From Inia geoffrensis (lineage: Eukaryota; Chordata; Mammalia; Artiodactyla; Iniidae), in assembly GCA_036417435.1 (NCBI GenBank), contig CM070903.1, forward strand, positions 81,337,501-81,401,500: 64,000 bases of DNA, in the 5' to 3' direction. This document shows, piece after piece, positions 43,330 to 54,177 of the stretch (the stretch's first letter is position 1; each line of letters opens with the position of its first letter). The notes under the pieces were generated by a model, which was not told the DNA's origin, ran no database searches, and saw only the letters and a program-made list of their open reading frames with translations. Both the position numbers and the translations under genes were made by a program.

Positions 43330-43860
43330 GATCCCTAGGGAAAGAGTGTGTCTAAAACCAAGGGCCAATGAGGGAGAAACTAAGAACAGCCAGTGAGCAC
43401 CCACCACAGGAGCTTGGGAGAAGGGGGAAGACAGCAGGAGATTAGGAAAGGGGGTGGGGCAGGCCCTGAGAATGGCTTGGATGGGGGCCAGAATCTCCAT
43501 CTGTGCTTCCCAAAGACTAGCTGCTGCTCATATGTACATTTTGCTGGTAATCAGTGGTCACCAGCAACACATGACCTCTCCCTAATTAAACCATATCAGC
43601 GTCAGCCAAGGAAGGAGTTATGGCTGACAGGATGCAGCCCTTGTGGACTCAGTTAGCTCCAGCACCACCCAAGAGCAGAGGCCATTTACCAGTTATTGAT
43701 AACTTTCATTTGCTAACAATCACACCCCGTTTCAGAGAGACTGGGGAGCCACTGATGCAAGGTCACAATTCCTCATGACCAGATTTCTGGAGGGAGCTCC
43801 TTGGAGACACTAAGTGAGGCATGTGATAGAGAATGGATAATAAGGCAAAAGAGTTTCCTC
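43330..43860. other. Unassigned sequence
   Basis: No gene or repeat family recognised. Confidence 0.5.
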
Positions 43861-43894
43861 CATGTTGGCTGGCTTAAAGAGTGATTCAGGTTTA

Positions 43895-44055
43895 TGTGTG
43901 GTCAGGAGAGTGGGCTGGAGACTACCAGCTCTGCCATCTTAAAGCTGTGATGTCTTGGACAAGTGGCTTCACTTTTCTGAGCTCCTGAAAATGGAGATGT
44001 TACAATAGGCCTATAACAAGAACCAAATGAATGTGCAAATGTGAAGGGGGTTTTA
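43895..44055 (+). repeat. MIR SINE relic
   Basis: CTACCAGCTCTGCCATCTT, AAGCTGTGATGTCTTGGACAAGTGGCTTCAC. Confidence 0.75.
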
Positions 44056-44065
44056 TACTTTAAAG

Positions 44066-44403
44066 CAAGGGTCAGTAAACTTTCTCTATGAAGGGCCAGA
44101 TAGTAAATAATTCAAACTTTATGGATCATACAGTGTCTGTTGCAGCTAATCAATTCTGCCATTGTAGTGTGCAGGCAGTTGTAAACAAGGCATAACAATG
44201 GGTGTGGTTGTGTCCTGATAAAACTTTATTTATGGATGCTGAAGTTTAAACTTCATATAATTTTCATATGTCATGAAATATTATTCATCTTTTGGTTTTT
44301 TTCAACCATTTAAAATATAAAATCCATTCTTATCTCTAGGCCAGACAAAATGAGAAAGCATACCAGATTTGGCCACTGGGCCACTTATTGTCAATCTTTG
44401 CCC
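44066..44403 (+). mobile_element. Charlie-type hAT element
   Basis: CAAGGGTCAGTAAACTTTCTC, AAGGGCCAGATAGTAAATAATTC, TGTCTGTTGCAGC, TCTGCCATTGTAGTG and AAAACTTTATTTATGGATGC, then the inverted end GGCCACTGGGCC...GTCAATCTTTGCCCT. It is nearly complete for a non-autonomous copy. No transposase frame is visible. Confidence 0.8.
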
Positions 44404-44985
44404 TAAAGAGCTGTATAAATGTAGAAAAGAGTAGGGGAAAAGGTTTTGCAAAAAGGTAGAGATTGTATTTTTTCAATATTAAAGTGAGGCTTTTAAAAAG
44501 CAATTACTTACTAAGCTTTGTGGTGCTAAGACAAAGGGATGAGAAGTCTGGGCAAAGAGGCCAGCGTAGACTGGTACAACCAGAGGAGGAATCCTGGGAG
44601 GTGGGGCATTTGGTTTGAGCTGGAAGAAGGGGTGGGATTTTAATAGGTGAGGCCAAGGAGGTGGGTGTTTTTTTTTAAGGTATTTAAGGAGGGAAGGAAG
44701 AGTGAGGGCACAGAGGAGATAAAAGGACACCTAATGGTAGACAACCAGGGAGAGGGATGGGCAGGGCCAGGGCTCCAGCCTGAGGCTTCTGACTCCCACA
44801 CAAGTGCTCGTGCCACATTCTAGCTGCCTGGTAAATTGTATGGAAAATAGGAAAATCTAGAAGTGCCCTACTATAGGAGAACTTATTAGATTGGGAGACA
44901 TTCTGGAGAAAGTTATTAAAAAAACTAACAGTTGATATGACAAAAACAATAATGAAATATTAGCAACCTTTAATTGAGCACTGAC
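44404..44985. other. Unassigned sequence
   Basis: Purine-rich with no repeat landmark or exon. Confidence 0.45.
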
Positions 44986-45115
44986 TCAATTGAGCATTAC
45001 GTATTCTGCAGACATTATCTAATTTGGGACTCATAACCCTTTGAAGAAGGTCTGGTTATCCCCATTATCCCCACTTTACAGACACTGAGAAAAGGTGAGA
45101 GAATGTCCCACTGGG
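44985..45115 (-). repeat. MIR SINE relic, antisense
   Basis: GACATTATCTAATTTGGGAC, TTATCCCCATTATCCCCACTTTACAGACACTGAG. Confidence 0.75.
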
Positions 45116-45439
45116 CTCAGTGACCACACTTAACAACAATAAACGCTTGCATATTGTTTTCCAAAGACTCTCAGTGGAGATTGAGAGACACATGGTGAGC
45201 AATAACCCAAGGGCTGTGGTCACCTGGCCTTGAAGGTAGATAGATGGAAACGTGCATGGGGCAGCCAGAGTGTTTCAAGGGAGTAGCACAGAGGTGGTCC
45301 ATGTACATAACTCAATACCAGCCTGACTGTTTGGAGTGGCTGCAGACTTCTTACATCTATTAGCAAGCCTGGAGCAGTTCATAAGTATGTTTACAGATGC
45401 CTTGCTGGGGATGGCATGCTCTAGAAGGAGTCATTGTAG

Positions 45440-45795
45440 CAGCATTGTGGGGGTTAGGAATAATTAAATAACATTTTCAGCTCCCCCAAGAGCCATTAGA
45501 CTAAAACAGAGAAGCAGATGAAAAGAGGAAGTTGAGAGTTATTTGCGCTTTGTTAATGGGCCTTTAATCAACAGACCTCCACTCCGCCACCAGCAGCAGC
45601 CGGTCCCTGCAATCTGGGGAGACTGTATACTCACAAAGCTCCCATTCAAGTGCCATGGAGGCTGGCACAATGCAGCAATCAGACGAGCCCGAGCTTCTCC
45701 AAGGCGCTACACCTGCACCTGTTATCACAACGGGAACTTCTTTATCAGCCCTTAGAAACTTACAAAATGGAGGAGGTTTCCTATAATAAGTTCAC
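45440..45795. other. Repeat-free block, candidate regulatory element
   Basis: TTTGCGCTTTGTTAATGGGCC, TTTAATCAACAGACC and GCCACCAGCAGCAGCC lie in a stretch without repeat landmarks. The 70-codon frame at 45543-45755 has no recognisable domain. Confidence 0.3.
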
Positions 45796-45936
45796 TTCCA
45801 GCCTTTGAGTATAGAGATATATAAGCTCAAGGGCTAATTGGCCTCTTTCTCTGGAGAACCATGAACCCCGGGTGGGTTGGGGCAGCCACAGGTCTACCAT
45901 AGTAGTGTCAACATGACGGAGTCTGTTGGACTGTGA

Positions 45937-46599
45937 ACCAACTCCAGCTGTGAGGATGGGAGTTGGGTGGGATTGATGGCTATAGCTGGAACCAGGGGGA
46001 TGGGAGCTGCATTAGCTTCCATCCCACCACTGTTGGAGAGAATGCATGAGCTGGCTTGTCAGGTGCGGAAGGAGGCTGAATGCTTTTTTGATTGCTATAA
46101 TTGCGACAAATTGGATGCTTGAGAGCGCCTCTTTAATGAGAAGAATCTCATGGATGAGACTTAGGGAAGAGGCCCCTCTTCAGATCCCTCTCCTTTGTCC
46201 CATGTGTATGAGATAATTCCCCAGCCATTATGGATTGTGAATGGGCTGCTAATTTTAGTTGTGCAAGCCAAATAAAGACCATGGTTGGTAGATCCGGAAG
46301 GTGATTCATCTGATATGAGGTTTGTATGGTGAAAGCTAAAGGTCTTGATAAGCACCCCTGATTATTTCAAACTTTTCAACCAAAGAGCTGGAGAATTTCT
46401 TAAGTGGTAGTCTCAGCACCGGAAACCAAACATGGCCTCCACTACCTTCTTTTCTGTTCAAGGTCCTTCTGTCTTGGCAGTCCTGGGTGCTTTGAGTATG
46501 GGTGTCCTCCTCTAGGTTTTCTTATTTGGGAAGAATCAGGAAGGCAACAGCAAAGCCAAAGTCAGTGAAAAAGCCAAAGTAAAATCCACAGAGACCTAA
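45937..46599 (+). pseudogene. Possible decayed coding sequence, unrecognised
   Basis: From about 45937 to 46273 one frame reads as protein-like sequence with internal stops (TGA 46120, TAG 46162), including ERMHELACQVRKEAECFFDC. At 46432-46599 another frame gives a start codon, a hydrophobic helix (VLAVLGALSMGVLL), one internal TAG at 46513 and a Lys-rich tail. I do not recognise either. They could be a decayed processed transcript or chance. Confidence 0.25.
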
Positions 46600-46799
46600 C
46601 ACAAAACCAAGTCCAACGGGCTTTAAATACACTGGGGGAAAACAGACAAGAGTTAAAAAGATTTCAGAATCCAAGTGGGAATAGAAGTTCAGGAAGTTCT
46701 GAGGAAAGTTGAGGGTAGCTGGGAAGCCTTGATCCCTTTTATTGGCTTGCTAATTGCTTATGAGAGGTTCTTGGGCTTGTTGAGCTTAGAGTTACAGGG

Positions 46800-46900
46800 T
46801 CATAATAACCGAGAGAAGATTGTACTGTACTTGATTCCAAATCTGGTTTTGCTGCTTACCTGTTGTTTCCCTTGGGTAAGTCACTCTTTTGTTGGGCCTT
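46800..46900 (+). repeat. MIR fragment
   Basis: GGTTTTGCTGCTTACCTG, TTGTTTCCCTTGGGTAAGTCAC. Confidence 0.55.
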
Positions 46901-46901
46901 A

Positions 46902-46992
46902 AGGTGACCAACTCATCCCAGTTTGCTGGAGACTTTCCAGTTTTAGCACTGCATACTGCAAGCCCCTCAGTTCCAACAAACTGTATGTCCTG
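46902..46992 (+). repeat. Short ancient interspersed repeat, copy 2
   Basis: Aligns with the reverse complement of 1816-1912 (shared GTTTTAGCACTG and GGTGACCA-type end). Confidence 0.5.
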
Positions 46993-47189
46993 GTTCACCA
47001 GGGCAGAGTATTGAGGGATAAGAGAGTAGAGAAGTAGGAGCTAGACTTTGAACTTCAGATATTAAGCAAAAATCTCTGATGTTATCTTGATATCCCATTT
47101 TTCATCAAGCTCCATCCCAAAACACTACCATTGTTTCTCTCTTGAAGCATGTGTCTCCTCAGCCTTCTATTGTCTTTACTGATGCAGTT

Positions 47190-47295
47190 GTCTTCTCTGT
47201 GAGCAGTTTGAGGGTAAGGACTCCTCCCTGCCTAGGGACAGAGTACCAAGCACCTAGCAGGCCCTCAGTAAATATATTATTGAATTGGATCCATT
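47190..47295 (+). repeat. L2 3' end
   Basis: GTGAGCAGTTTGAGGGTAAGGAC, AAGCACCTAGCAGGCCCTCAGTAAATATATTATTGAATTGG. Confidence 0.8.
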
Positions 47296-47394
47296 ACCCC
47301 CTTGAGCCTTCTGTCTATAGGTCCAAAGGACATTCAGATGGACATGCTCTTAAGATCTTTGCAGGAGGCTTGAAGGACAGAAGTAGAAAAGAAT

Positions 47395-47500
47395 AGGCCC
47401 AGGCCCTTGTCAGTCTTCTCCTACAGATTTGCTGTGTGACCGTGTTGCTTTCTTTCTCTGTCTTCAGTTTTCTGATGAGTAGTAAGATAAATTGATAATG
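47395..47500 (+). repeat. MIR fragment
   Basis: AGATTTGCTGTGTGACCGTG, TCTTCAGTTTTCTGATGAGTAG. Confidence 0.65.
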
Positions 47501-47541
47501 TGATTTGTGTTGTATCAGTTTCTCTAAGTTGAAACTACAAA

Positions 47542-47650
47542 TCATAGAATTCTCATCTCTGTATGGTTCCAAGTTAGGGTTAGAATTCCGAGTTACAGTT
47601 GGAATTTCCTTCTCTATATGATCCCAAGTTGGAGTTGACCACAAGTTAGT
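47542..47650. repeat. Degenerate tandem repeat of about 55 bp
   Basis: Two diverged units each carry AATTC/T...TCTCTATAT(G)G(A/G)T(T/C)CCAAGTT(A/G)G(A/G)GT, with extra CAAGTTAG remnants after them. Confidence 0.5.
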
Positions 47651-47700
47651 GTTCCAAGTTAGGATCATGAGAGTTTTGGAAGGGGGACATAAAGGAGGGC

Positions 47701-47721
47701 TTTTTTTTTTTTTTTTTTTTT
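47701..47721. repeat. Poly(T) tract of 21
   Basis: Uninterrupted T run after GGAGGGC. No SINE body follows it. The stretch to 48210 is otherwise unassigned. Confidence 0.9.
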
Positions 47722-48209
47722 CCCACTCTGAAGGTCAGTGAGGCAGGCACTGTTGGAACTCATGCGCATTGTCACTGGTCTGCCCGCTTACTTGATTGGT
47801 ATGGGATACAGTCAGGCCTTCATCCCCTCCAGCTTCTGCCGGATCCCTGCCTTCAGCTTCCCTGAGTCGTGGGCCAAACACAGGTGTTACTCTGTGACGC
47901 CGGGTGCCAGCTCATTGCGTAGGTCAACAGCATCATAGGGATTGAAGGAGATGAGAGACAGATGATGTTCCAGCTAATTCTTACAGGTTCTAGTCTGTTC
48001 TTGGTATCTCTACTTTATGTCTATCCTTCCTTCTACATTTCTAGCCCTGCTGACTTCAGACCCAGCACCAAACTCAGAAACTACAGCTTTAAATAGCCAA
48101 CATAATCAGCTCCCACAATTGCGTGTGGCCTAATCTTCGTAATGTATTCCTCATTCTATACCGCTTGAAGTGGTTCTGTTTCTCTGAATTGTGAATGATA
48201 TAAATAATA

Positions 48210-48470
48210 TCCTTTGAATGTTTACTATGTGCCAGGCACTTTCTCAATATTTTGCCTATATTAATTTTTTTAATCCTCCAGAATCTCTTGTGAGGTATGT
48301 AATTATCCTCATTTTATATTATCTCCATTTTATAGATGAGAAAATTGAAGCTCAGAGAATTAAAGTAACTTGCTCCAAATCATAGCTGCGTGTAAGAGGC
48401 CAAGCCAGGAATTAAACCTGCCAGTTTGGTAGAGTCTGTGCTTTTATCTGTGACATGATGCTGTCTCATT
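48210..48470 (-). repeat. MIR SINE relic, antisense, long
   Basis: TTTACTATGTGCCAGGCAC, TTTATAGATGAGAAAATTGAAGCTCAGAGAATT, AAAGTAACTTGCTCC and AAGAGGCCAAGCCAGGAATTAAACC. One of the most complete MIRs here. Confidence 0.9.
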
Positions 48471-48549
48471 TGTAGAGTAAGAGGTTGTTCTAGCTATCCT
48501 TGAAGTCTCTTACAGCTTTAACACCCCATGAAATAGTTTCTGTGTTCAG

Positions 48550-48722
48550 AATAGTGTATTTCAAAGTGTGGTCTAAGAGCCATCTACATCAGAATCACCT
48601 GGGAAACTGGTTAAAATTCAGATCCCCTGATGTCAATAGGTTTGCAGGGTGTAATGGAGGTAGGGGCCCTGTTGTTTATAGTGTTTTCAGGTGATTTTGA
48701 TGTACACTAAGCTTTGAGGACC
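48550..48722. mobile_element. hAT-type MITE relic
   Basis: TTTCAAAGTGTGGTCTAAGAGCC, CATCAGAATCACCTGGGAAACTGG, and the inverted end CTAAGCTTTGAGGACCA. Confidence 0.7.
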
Positions 48723-48909
48723 AATCTCTACCCTAGAAGAGTAATAATAGTTGGAATAATGAATAAATACAAGTGGCGTTTTGGTTTTTGGTTTTCTTTT
48801 GAGAAAGGAAAAGAGGAAATGAATGCCTTCAGAGATGGCTTCTCCTCCGAGCCTACATTTAAGTGGAGGTTTGAAATGTAGCCTCAGGTCTACAGTCGAG
48901 AAAACACAC

Positions 48910-49560
48910 GTGATGGTGTTGTATCAGAAAGCTCTGTAAGTATTTGCCTCCGCTCCTCCTGCAAGCGCCCCTGGAGACAGCTTCCGCAAGGCCGCCCCGT
49001 GACGGGGCCAGGAAGTGGTGAGAGCGGCAGCAGCCGCAAGGCTGCCCCGTCTGCATCCTGCTTTTCTGCTCAGCCCTGGGTGGTCAGCCCCAAGTTGTTA
49101 ATGAAAAGTGTCTCTCCTCACTTACGAAGGGATTATCGTCATTTACATTCTCTGGGGCAGTCAGCCACGCTGGCTGGAGGTGGGCAGAGTTTCTCTGGGT
49201 GACTTTGGCTATTAAGGGCCTCTGGAGCCTGGGCTCCCCGAAGCAGAGCAGTGTAGGCTGCACAAATTGGAGTCAGAAGAAGGCCGTACAGTGGAAATCC
49301 TCTTCATGGCTGTTTGCGGTCCTCATTAGCAGGCATCCCGGCCAGATAACAAGGGCCTCCTCCACCCAGTGACACTGGCCTTCGGGACACCGGCATTCCT
49401 GTGCAAAGGCAGGCACCAGGCCCCTCAGGCCTAAGCTGGCCCCTCAGGTGTGGAGGGTACTTAATTGTTGGCAAGGGGCTTTCTTCCTATGCACCACCTC
49501 CTTTGAGCTTCCCACCAATAGTGGGATGAGTAATTTCAGGAACTTCAAACCTGACTGAGG
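48910..49560. other. GC-rich unique block
   Basis: Higher GC and CpG than its surroundings and no repeat landmark. It contains a 16-base near repeat (CCGCAAGGC(C/T)GCCCCGT) at about 48985 and 49033. It could be a regulatory element; no exon structure was found. Confidence 0.35.
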
Positions 49561-49659
49561 AAAACGTTAATAATAATTTCCTATGTTTTTTGCCAAACTT
49601 CTCTCACAAAATGTTAGGAGGAAAAAAAACCAGACTTTTAAAAAAGTATTTTACTTTTC

Positions 49660-50090
49660 CTAGACGTGATGGTGTGAGGCAAGTATTAGGTTCCAGTCAG
49701 GTGCCAGGTACTATGTTTGGCAAATTGCTTATGAGGTATTATTTCAATCTTACAGTGCCCTTCAAAAATATCATAATTTGGGCTTCCCTGGTGGCGCAGT
49801 GGTTGAGAGTCCGCCTGCCGATGCAGGGGACACGGGTTCGTGACCCGGTCCGGGAGGATCCCACGTGCCGCAGAGTGTCTGGGCCCGTGAGCCGTGGCCG
49901 CTGAGCCTGCGCGTCCGGAGCCTGTGCTCCGCGACGGGAGAGGCCACAGCAGTGAGAGGCCCGCATACTGCAAAAAAAAAAAACACCCCAAAATATCATA
50001 GTTTTAGAAATGGGGAAACTGAGGCTCAGAAAGTTTACATAGCAACATGTTAAATTATCTCACAAATAATATGATGAGATTTTGAGAAGG
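49660..50090 (-). repeat. MIR relic split by a CHR SINE
   Basis: The left half (CAGGTGCCAGGTACTATG...TTTCAATCTTACAGTGCCC) and the right half (after 50005: GAAATGGGGAAACTGAGGCTCAGAAAG) join across the SINE as one antisense MIR. Confidence 0.8.
49780..49989 (+). mobile_element. Short CHR SINE inside a MIR
   Basis: Complete copy, GGGCTTCCCTGGTGGCGCAG to an A-run with ACACCCC. The 15-base duplication AAAATATCATA(A/G)TTT lies at 49765-49779 and 49990-50004 with one mismatch. Confidence 0.95.
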
Positions 50091-50264
50091 GACTGGTACA
50101 ATTACATGATGAGGATGGAGGCATAAACAAGAAATAAGCTGATTACTGCGAGTGCACCTTATACTACCGTCCTCCTGGTGGTGAACTTCTTAAGATCATT
50201 TCTCCTTGTCTGAGTCAGTTACATCACCACGCCTAGCACAAAAAGGTACCAGTCTCAACTCTGC

Positions 50265-50412
50265 TCAGTATTATGTAACAACCTAAATGGGAAAAGAATT
50301 TGAAGAATAAATACATGTATATGTATAACTGAATCACTTTGCTGTACACCTGAAACTAACACAACATTGCTAATCAACTATATTCCAATATAAAATAAAA
50401 ATTTTAAAAAAA
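50265..50412 (+). mobile_element. L1 3' end, short
   Basis: ACAACCTAAATGGGAAAAG, TATAACTGAATCACTTTGC, GTACACCTGAAACTAACACAAC and CAACTATATTCCAATATAAAATAAAAA: a cetartiodactyl L1 tail of an older subfamily than 36905. Confidence 0.85.
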
Positions 50413-50880
50413 AGCAGTCTCATGCTTGCTTGACTTTGCAATCAGGTTAAACCTAAAGGGTGACTTTTTGTTTGTTTGTTTGTTTTTTGGTGAAAGAACT
50501 ATCACGGTGCTTTGTATTCCTCAGTATTCCTGAGAGGACTTGGCCTATGGTTGCTCTATCCCACATTGTTTTTGCTCCAGAAGAAAGAAGAAAAATACCT
50601 CCCTACTTTCTTTTTTGATTCCTTTCAATACCAATCCCAGTAAAAAATCTCAGGTTCAGATGCACATACCTATAAACGTGAATTCTAGATTCTTATGTTT
50701 TAGTAGAAATTTGTCAAACTCTTACTAGGTGCAGAAATTGCCTCTAGGCTCAGGGAGATCACTATGTAGCCAAATATCTTCATCCTTTGCTGGATGTCTT
50801 GAATTCTGTAATATCCCATCACCCTAAAACACTGAAATACTGGATAACAACATTAGGATGATTAGTTTAGAAAAGACACT
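50413..50880. other. Unassigned sequence
   Basis: Contains a short TTTG-rich simple stretch at 50466-50485; otherwise nothing recognised. Confidence 0.5.
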
Positions 50881-51010
50881 GTAAATTATTTGAGTAGAGG
50901 AATTATGTCTCTTTTGTTCACCCCTGGTTTTCAGAGCTTTAACCCACTCACCGCCTAGCACATGGGTGGGTTTTCTCTACATATTTGTTGAGTGAATAAA
51001 CAAGTAACTG
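50880..51010 (+). repeat. L2 3' end
   Basis: TTGAGTAGAGGAATTATGTC, CGCCTAGCACATGGGTGG and ATATTTGTTGAGTGAATAAACAAG. Confidence 0.75.
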
Positions 51011-51174
51011 AATGAGGAAAGGGATGAACGAATTTTTCAGATTTCCTGGACAACCTGCCCACCACTTGAGAGAACTAGTGAAATGTCTCCCACTCGGTCT
51101 CCCTCCCTCCTGGGTCTCTCTGAGCCATGCTGAGCCATGAGGCCAAGGTTAACGCTCCCTCATACTGCTTATCT

Positions 51175-51870
51175 TCAAGTGACAATTCTGCTGAAAATAT
51201 TCACTGACTCCCTCTTGTTGGACTTAGGATGAAGGAAAGATTAAGAATTAAATGTCTGGGCTACAGGATCCAGCATCTTTGATTTCTGTTGCTAAACATT
51301 TCTAGGGACTCCCAAGGGAAGTATATGCTAGGCACCATGTGGAGAACTGATTTTTTCCCAGTTCTAATGGCAAGTAAGCAGGTCAAAGGAGCTAGTCTCT
51401 TTTTATATTCTCAATCCCAAATCTAAATCTCCAGTTTATCATTGCAGTGGTGAGGAAAGGCCAAGCCAGAACTTGTCTCACGTCAACAGGAAGAAAGAAT
51501 TTTCCCTGAACAGGCTTATCTACATCTCTGGAAACATGGCCCATCAGTGCTTTTGACCTTGGACAATCCATAGTAAAAAGCCTTCTTAATTTGTTATTCA
51601 AGGCTCTCCATGGTCCAACTCCATCAAAAACTATAGTCAAACTAACACGGAATTCCAAACCAACCTCCACACACACCCCAAATGAGTCCTCCCTCATCTG
51701 GCCGGAGTGGTCCTCTCAGTATCTGCTGAGCACCCAGCACATTCCTCTCTCCTTATCTTGGTTCCTAAGTCCCTCCCTGTCAGTGTCCCTTCCTGTGCCT
51801 CCTTTGCCACTGTTTTTCCAGGACTAGCTCAGTGCTCTCCTCCTCCTTGAATCTCCTCCTCACATGCAGA
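51175..51870 (+). repeat. L2 relic
   Basis: ATTCAAGGCTCTCCATGGTCC (51597), CCCAGCACATTCCTCTCTCC and GTGCTCTCCTCCTCCTTGAATC follow L2 order. The antisense 101-codon frame at 51392-51697 is chance. Confidence 0.65.
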
Positions 51871-51949
51871 AGGTGAGAACAAAGGAGGAAGCTCATGTAA
51901 TGTTTCTACCCCATATCCCGCAGTGCCCAGGACAGGCATGCACTGAGTC

Positions 51950-52150
51950 AAATGAGAAGAAGAACCTGGGTTCTATCCTTAATTGTAAGAATTTGGCACG
52001 CTCACTTAACCTCCCCAAATTCCAATTTCCTCATCTAGAAAATGGGGATAATTTTTACTTTGCAGAGTTATATCAATTAAGTGATCCTTTTACTTCACCC
52101 AACAGGCATTTACCAAAGGTTTTCTAGGTGTCAGATGTGCAGTGACTGAT
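51950..52150 (+). repeat. MIR SINE relic
   Basis: GAACCTGGGTTCTATCC, GCTCACTTAACCTCCCC, ATTTCCTCATCTAGAAAATGGGGATAA and CAGAGTTATATCAATTAAGTGA. Confidence 0.85.
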
Positions 52151-53238
52151 ATATAGTAAGTGATTAATAAATATTACTAAATATTATTAAACACGTATTA
52201 AATGAATTTGTAGGACTTGTTTAGTTAGTGAAAAGAATTATTAGATTAAATATAGGATCTTTTCCACAGTCTTCTTTCATTCTGTCTTTTCTGAGTAGGT
52301 GCTGGACACAGAAGAAGAGAAATAGAAACAGAATTAGTGATTTAACACTTTATGTTCAGTATCTCATCCACTATCCATATCCTGTGTCTAACATTTTGGA
52401 TTTCTGCTAAATGCATGACAAATATCTACAATAGAAACAACAAGTGTGAGTTTTTCTCATAAATATATTTTCTTACATTTTTTTAATCAATAAAGTGACA
52501 TTTGTCAGATAACAATTTATTAAGCCAGCCTCAGTATTTAGCTAAGAGAATAGACTTGTGAAGGACATAGTAATTATATTGAAATACATGAAAACCTCTC
52601 ATAAAAATGAATTGTCTGAAACCACTTCTGCCCTCTGGGCCGCATGCCAGGTGTTGCTGTATCTAAGCTGAACCTGGTCACCTTTTTTGAGTAAAGAGCT
52701 CTGGGATGTGAAGAAAAGGAGACAACAGTCATACACACAGCCGTGTGGCTGACAGGGTCTTGGTGCTCCAGTCTAGTGTCAGGCCTGAGTTTCTGACGTG
52801 GGAGAGCCAAGTACAGGATATTGGACCACCAGAGACCTCCTGGCCCCACATAATATCAATCGGCTAGAGCTCTCCCAGAGATCTCCGTCTCAACGCTAAG
52901 ACCCAGCTCCACCCAGTGGCCAGCAAGATCCAGTGCTGGACACCACATGCGAAACAACTAGCAAGACAGGAACACAACGCCACCCATTAGCAGAGAGGCT
53001 GCCTAAAATCATTCTAAGTTCACAGACACCCCAAAACACACCACCAGACACAGCCCTGCCACCAGAAAGACAAGATCCAGCCCCACCCACCAGAACACAG
53101 GCACCAGTCCCCTCCACCAGGAAATCTACACAACCCACTGAACCAACGTCACCCATTAGGGGCAGACACCAAAAACAATGGGAATTACGAACCCACAACC
53201 TGTGTAAAGGAGACCCCAAACACAGTAAGTTAAACAAA

Positions 53239-54119
53239 ATGAAAAAACAGAGAAATGTGCTGTAGATGAAGGAGTAAGGTAAAAACCTACCAGACCAAAC
53301 AAATGAAAAGGAAATAGGCAGTCTGCCTGAAAAAGAATTCAGAGTAATGATAGTAAAGATGATCCAAAATCTTGGAAATAGAATGGGGAAAATGCAAGAA
53401 ATGTGTAACAAGGATCTAGAAGAACTAAAGAGCAAAAAAAAAAAAAGATAAACAACACAATAAATGAAATTAAAAATTCTCTAGAAGGAATCAATAGCAG
53501 AATAACTGAGGCAGATGAATGGATAAGTGACCTGGAAGATGAAATAGTGGAAATAACTTCCTCAGAGCAGAATAAAGAAAAAAGAATGAAAAGAATTGAG
53601 GACAGTCTCAGAGACCTAGGGGACAACATTAAATGCACCAACATTCGAATTATTGGGATTCCAGAAGAAGAAGAGAAAAAGAAAGGGACTGAGAAAATAT
53701 TTGAAGAGATTATAGTTGAAAACTTCCCTAATATGGGAAAGGAAATAGTCAATCAAGTCTAGGAAGCACAGAGTCCCATACAGGGTAAATCCAAGGAGAA
53801 ACACATATTAATCAAACTATCAAAAAATAAATACAAAGAAAAAATAGTAAAAGTAGCAAGGATAAAGCAACAAATAACATACAAGGGAATCCCCATAAGG
53901 TTAACAGCTGATCTTTCAACAGAAACTCTGCAAGCCAGAAGGGAGTGGCAGGACATTTTTAAAGTGATGAAAGGGAAAAACCTACAACCAAATACTCTAC
54001 CCAGCAAGGATCTCATTCAGATTCAATGGAGAAATTAAAACTTTACAGACAAGCAAGAGCTAAGAGAATTCAGCACCATCAAACCAGCTTTACAACACAT
54101 GCTATAGGAAGTTCTCTAG
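53239..54119 (+). pseudogene. L1 ORF1, degraded
   Basis: The ATG at 53239 runs into a TAG at codon 9 (53263-53265). A run of 12 A's near 53433 breaks the frame. 53547-53762 is open and carries RMKRIEDSLRDLGDNIK and KGTEKIFEEIIVENFPN, ending at a TAG (53760) that is also present in the other L1. ORF1p homology continues to about 54119. It is non-functional. Confidence 0.85.
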
Positions 54120-54177
54120 GCAGGAAACACAAGAGAAGGAAAAGACCTAAAATAACAAACCCAAAACAATTAAGAAA

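Noticed and set aside
52896..53435. 179-codon antisense frame
   Set aside because: It runs opposite to the L1 5' UTR/ORF1 junction and has no domain; a shadow of the L1.
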